From the NCBI RefSeq assembly GCF_002224225.1, contig NZ_NJGG01000003.1, positions 186,001 through 250,000 on the forward strand: a stretch of 64,000 nt of DNA. The letters run 5' to 3'. The notes under the pieces were generated by a model. That model saw only the letters and a list, made by a program, of their open reading frames with translations, did not search any database and was not told where the DNA came from. Positions 62,441 to 64,000 of the stretch are shown piece after piece. Position numbers and translations under genes: made by a program. Each line of letters begins with the position of its first letter. The first letter of the stretch is position 1. The DNA comes from Polynucleobacter cosmopolitanus. GTDB taxonomy: Bacteria; Pseudomonadota; Gammaproteobacteria; Burkholderiales; Burkholderiaceae.

Positions 62441-63778
62441 ATGAGCTTGCATCATCAATTACAACAATTAGCTGCCAACCATCAGAGTATCAAGGTGGGT
62501 TTGATTGGTGCGGGTAAATTCGGTTCGATGTATTTGTCTCAAATACCCACAACCCCCGGTGTTCAATTGGTGGGTATTGCAGATTTATCTCCTGCGGGTG
62601 TTAAGAGGAATCTCGAGCGTGTAGGCTGGACGAATGAACAATCCAATGCAAAGTCTTTGGATGATGCGATCAAAACTGGTCAAACTCATATTTCTGAAGA
62701 CTGGCAAGCCTTGGTTTCTCACCCAGCCATTGATGTGATTGTGGAATGCACAGGTCATCCGATTGCTGCAGTTGATCATTGCTTATTAGCCTTTGCCAAC
62801 GGTAAGCATGTTGTGAACGTGACCGTTGAAGCTGATGCCTTTTGTGGTCCTTTATTGGCTCAGAAAGCCAAAGAAGCTGGGGTTGTGTATTCATTGGCAT
62901 TTGGTGATCAACCCGCTTTGATCTGTGACTTGGTCGATTGGGCCAGAACCTGTGGCTTTCCGGTGGTGGCTGCTGGTCGTGGTCATAAATGGTTGCCTCA
63001 TTTTTCAGAATCGACCCCAGAGACTGTTTGGGGCAATTATGGTTTAACACCTGAACAAGCCAGTCGTGGTGGCCTTAATCCAAAGATGTTCAATAGTTTT
63101 TTGGATGGCTCTAAGCCATCGATTGAGAGCACGGCTGTGGCAAATGCCACAGGACTATCAGTGCCTAGTAATGGTCTGCTCTACCCACCTGCAAGCGTCG
63201 AAGATATTCCATTTGTGACGCGTCCAATTGCTGAAGGTGGCGTGCTCGAGAAAAAAGGTATGGTGGAGGTGATCTCTTCATTAGAAGCTAATGGCAGAAA
63301 AATTCCGTATGACATCCGCATGGGTGTTTGGGTGACTGTTGAAGCAGAAACTGATTACATCAAGAATTGTTTTGAAGAGTACAACGCTCACACTGATCCA
63401 AGTGGGAGGTACTTTACGCTCTATAAACGTTGGCACTTGATCGGTTTAGAAGTCGGTATGTCAGTGGCCAGCGTTGCGTTGCGTAAAGAAGCGACTGGTG
63501 TTGCTCATTGTTGGAATGCCGATGTAGTCGCCACCGCTAAACGTGATCTCAAAGCTGGTGAGCTATTGGATGGTGAAGGTGGTTATACGGTTTGGGGCAA
63601 GCTCTTGCCTGCCAATAAATCTCTAGCCATGGGCGGCCTTCCTTTAGGATTGGCTCATGACATCAAGGTGGTTCGTCCAGTTAAAAAAGGTCAATCACTT
63701 TGTTGGAATGATGTCGCGGTGGATAAGAACACCCACGCTTATAAGATCAGACAAGAGTTAGAGACGAAGTTCAAGTAA
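62441..63778 (+). CDS. SAF-domain NAD(P)-dependent oxidoreductase, homoserine-dehydrogenase-like
   Basis: 445 residues. An N-terminal Rossmann fold with GLIGAGKFG (20-28), a homoserine-dehydrogenase-like middle, and a C-terminal SAF domain (about 360-430, KRDLKAGELLDGEGGYTVWG and VRPVKKGQSLCWNDV). Such proteins are found next to sugar acid or tetritol pathways in other bacteria, but the substrate is not fixed by sequence. GAAAGAG precedes the ATG. Convergent, with a six-base gap, to the edge gene. Confidence 0.8.
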   Translation: MSLHHQLQQLAANHQSIKVGLIGAGKFGSMYLSQIPTTPGVQLVGIADLSPAGVKRNLERVGWTNEQSNAKSLDDAIKTGQTHISEDWQALVSHPAIDVIVECTGHPIAAVDHCLLAFANGKHVVNVTVEADAFCGPLLAQKAKEAGVVYSLAFGDQPALICDLVDWARTCGFPVVAAGRGHKWLPHFSESTPETVWGNYGLTPEQASRGGLNPKMFNSFLDGSKPSIESTAVANATGLSVPSNGLLYPPASVEDIPFVTRPIAEGGVLEKKGMVEVISSLEANGRKIPYDIRMGVWVTVEAETDYIKNCFEEYNAHTDPSGRYFTLYKRWHLIGLEVGMSVASVALRKEATGVAHCWNADVVATAKRDLKAGELLDGEGGYTVWGKLLPANKSLAMGGLPLGLAHDIKVVRPVKKGQSLCWNDVAVDKNTHAYKIRQELETKFK

Positions 63779-63784
63779 GACTTT

Positions 63785-64000
63785 TTATTGGGAACTTGAG
63801 TCTAGATAATCGTGTTCTTGGAGACCAAGATAACGCCCTACTTTTCTTGATACTTGTACTTTATGGTGCGCTGAAAAGAAGTTAGAGGTTTCGCCATTCT
63901 CTAATTGAATAATGTGTTTGGGTGCTAAGACACACGCGTGAGCCAGTTCCGCTTCTGATAAATTTTTATCTATTCTTGCCTGTTTTAGCTTATCCCCATT
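63785..64000 (-). CDS. helix-turn-helix protein, C-terminal part (cut by window edge)
   Basis: Minus-strand frame of 71 codons plus a TAA stop at 63785, open to the end of the window. It reads as a HTH domain of the Xre/HTH_25 type: GDKLKQARIDKNLSEAELA, HIIQLENGETSNF, VSRKVGRYLGL. The start lies just outside, so full length is unknown but the protein may be small. This is the domain type found at the N-terminus of RodZ, but no membrane helix follows here, so a small regulator is more likely. Confidence 0.6.
   Translation of the reverse strand, partial: NGDKLKQARIDKNLSEAELAHACVLAPKHIIQLENGETSNFFSAHHKVQVSRKVGRYLGLQEHDYLDSSSQ

Noticed and set aside
62670..63050. 126-codon minus-strand frame inside the SAF oxidoreductase
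   Set aside because: His/Gln-rich shadow composition, no support for expression.

Overview
The window reads as a stretch of core chromosome from a betaproteobacterium of the Burkholderiaceae. The protein sequences and low base composition (visibly under 50% G+C by eye) point to a Polynucleobacter-like freshwater bacterium rather than Burkholderia or Ralstonia. The genus is an inference from protein flavour and gene order, not from a marker gene. There is no rRNA, tRNA, insertion sequence, phage, CRISPR array or integron. Coding density is very high, and no gene-free stretch exceeds 300 bases.

Layout. 1-4.3 kb: end of an MBL-fold hydrolase gene, potassium transporter kup, a small exported coiled-coil protein and radA. 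4.3-7.2 kb (minus): dapD-dapE-prmB. 7.3-13.9 kb: smc-zipA-ligA. 13.9-18.1 kb (minus): an alternative oxidase, glnD and map. 18.1-33.1 kb: the long run rpsB-tsf-pyrH-frr-uppS-cdsA-dxr-rseP-bamA-skp-lpxD-fabZ-lpxA-lpxB-rnhB-rRNA/tRNA methyltransferase, which joins translation, nucleotide supply, isoprenoid and phospholipid synthesis, outer-membrane assembly and lipid A synthesis. 33.1-36.4 kb: divergent ppsR/ppsA. 36.4-44.4 kb: smpB against ratA-rnfH, then guaB-guaA, a B12-type radical SAM protein, queE-queD-tadA. 44.4-49.9 kb: ldcA, ybiT and a patch of small poorly characterised genes (DUF1289, a lipoprotein, a SprT-like metalloprotease, gloA, DUF3293, an ankyrin protein). 50-53.7 kb (minus): mltG-tmk-holB-tatD. 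53.8-55.7 kb: ygfZ and a TANGO2/NRDE protein. 55.7-58.6 kb (minus): a hotdog thioesterase, a 7TMR-DISM sensor kinase and its response regulator. 58.7-63.8 kb: selO, msrB, yciB, bolA, a parvulin and a SAF-domain oxidoreductase. At the right edge lies the end of a helix-turn-helix gene on the minus strand.

Most genes are ordinary and well conserved. The points that deserve a second look are: an alternative (cyanide-insensitive type) oxidase beside glnD; a radical SAM protein whose cluster motif is CX4CX2C instead of CX3CX2C; an RseP that appears to have lost its second PDZ domain; a well-formed stem structure in the rpsB leader; terminator hairpins that lie inside the 3' coding end of smpB; a 15-bp palindrome just upstream of the ankyrin gene's start codon; and the paired cysteines in SelO next to MsrB. 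I found no defence system or mobile island. The radical SAM protein and the small-gene patch at 47-50 kb are the best candidates for undescribed biology.
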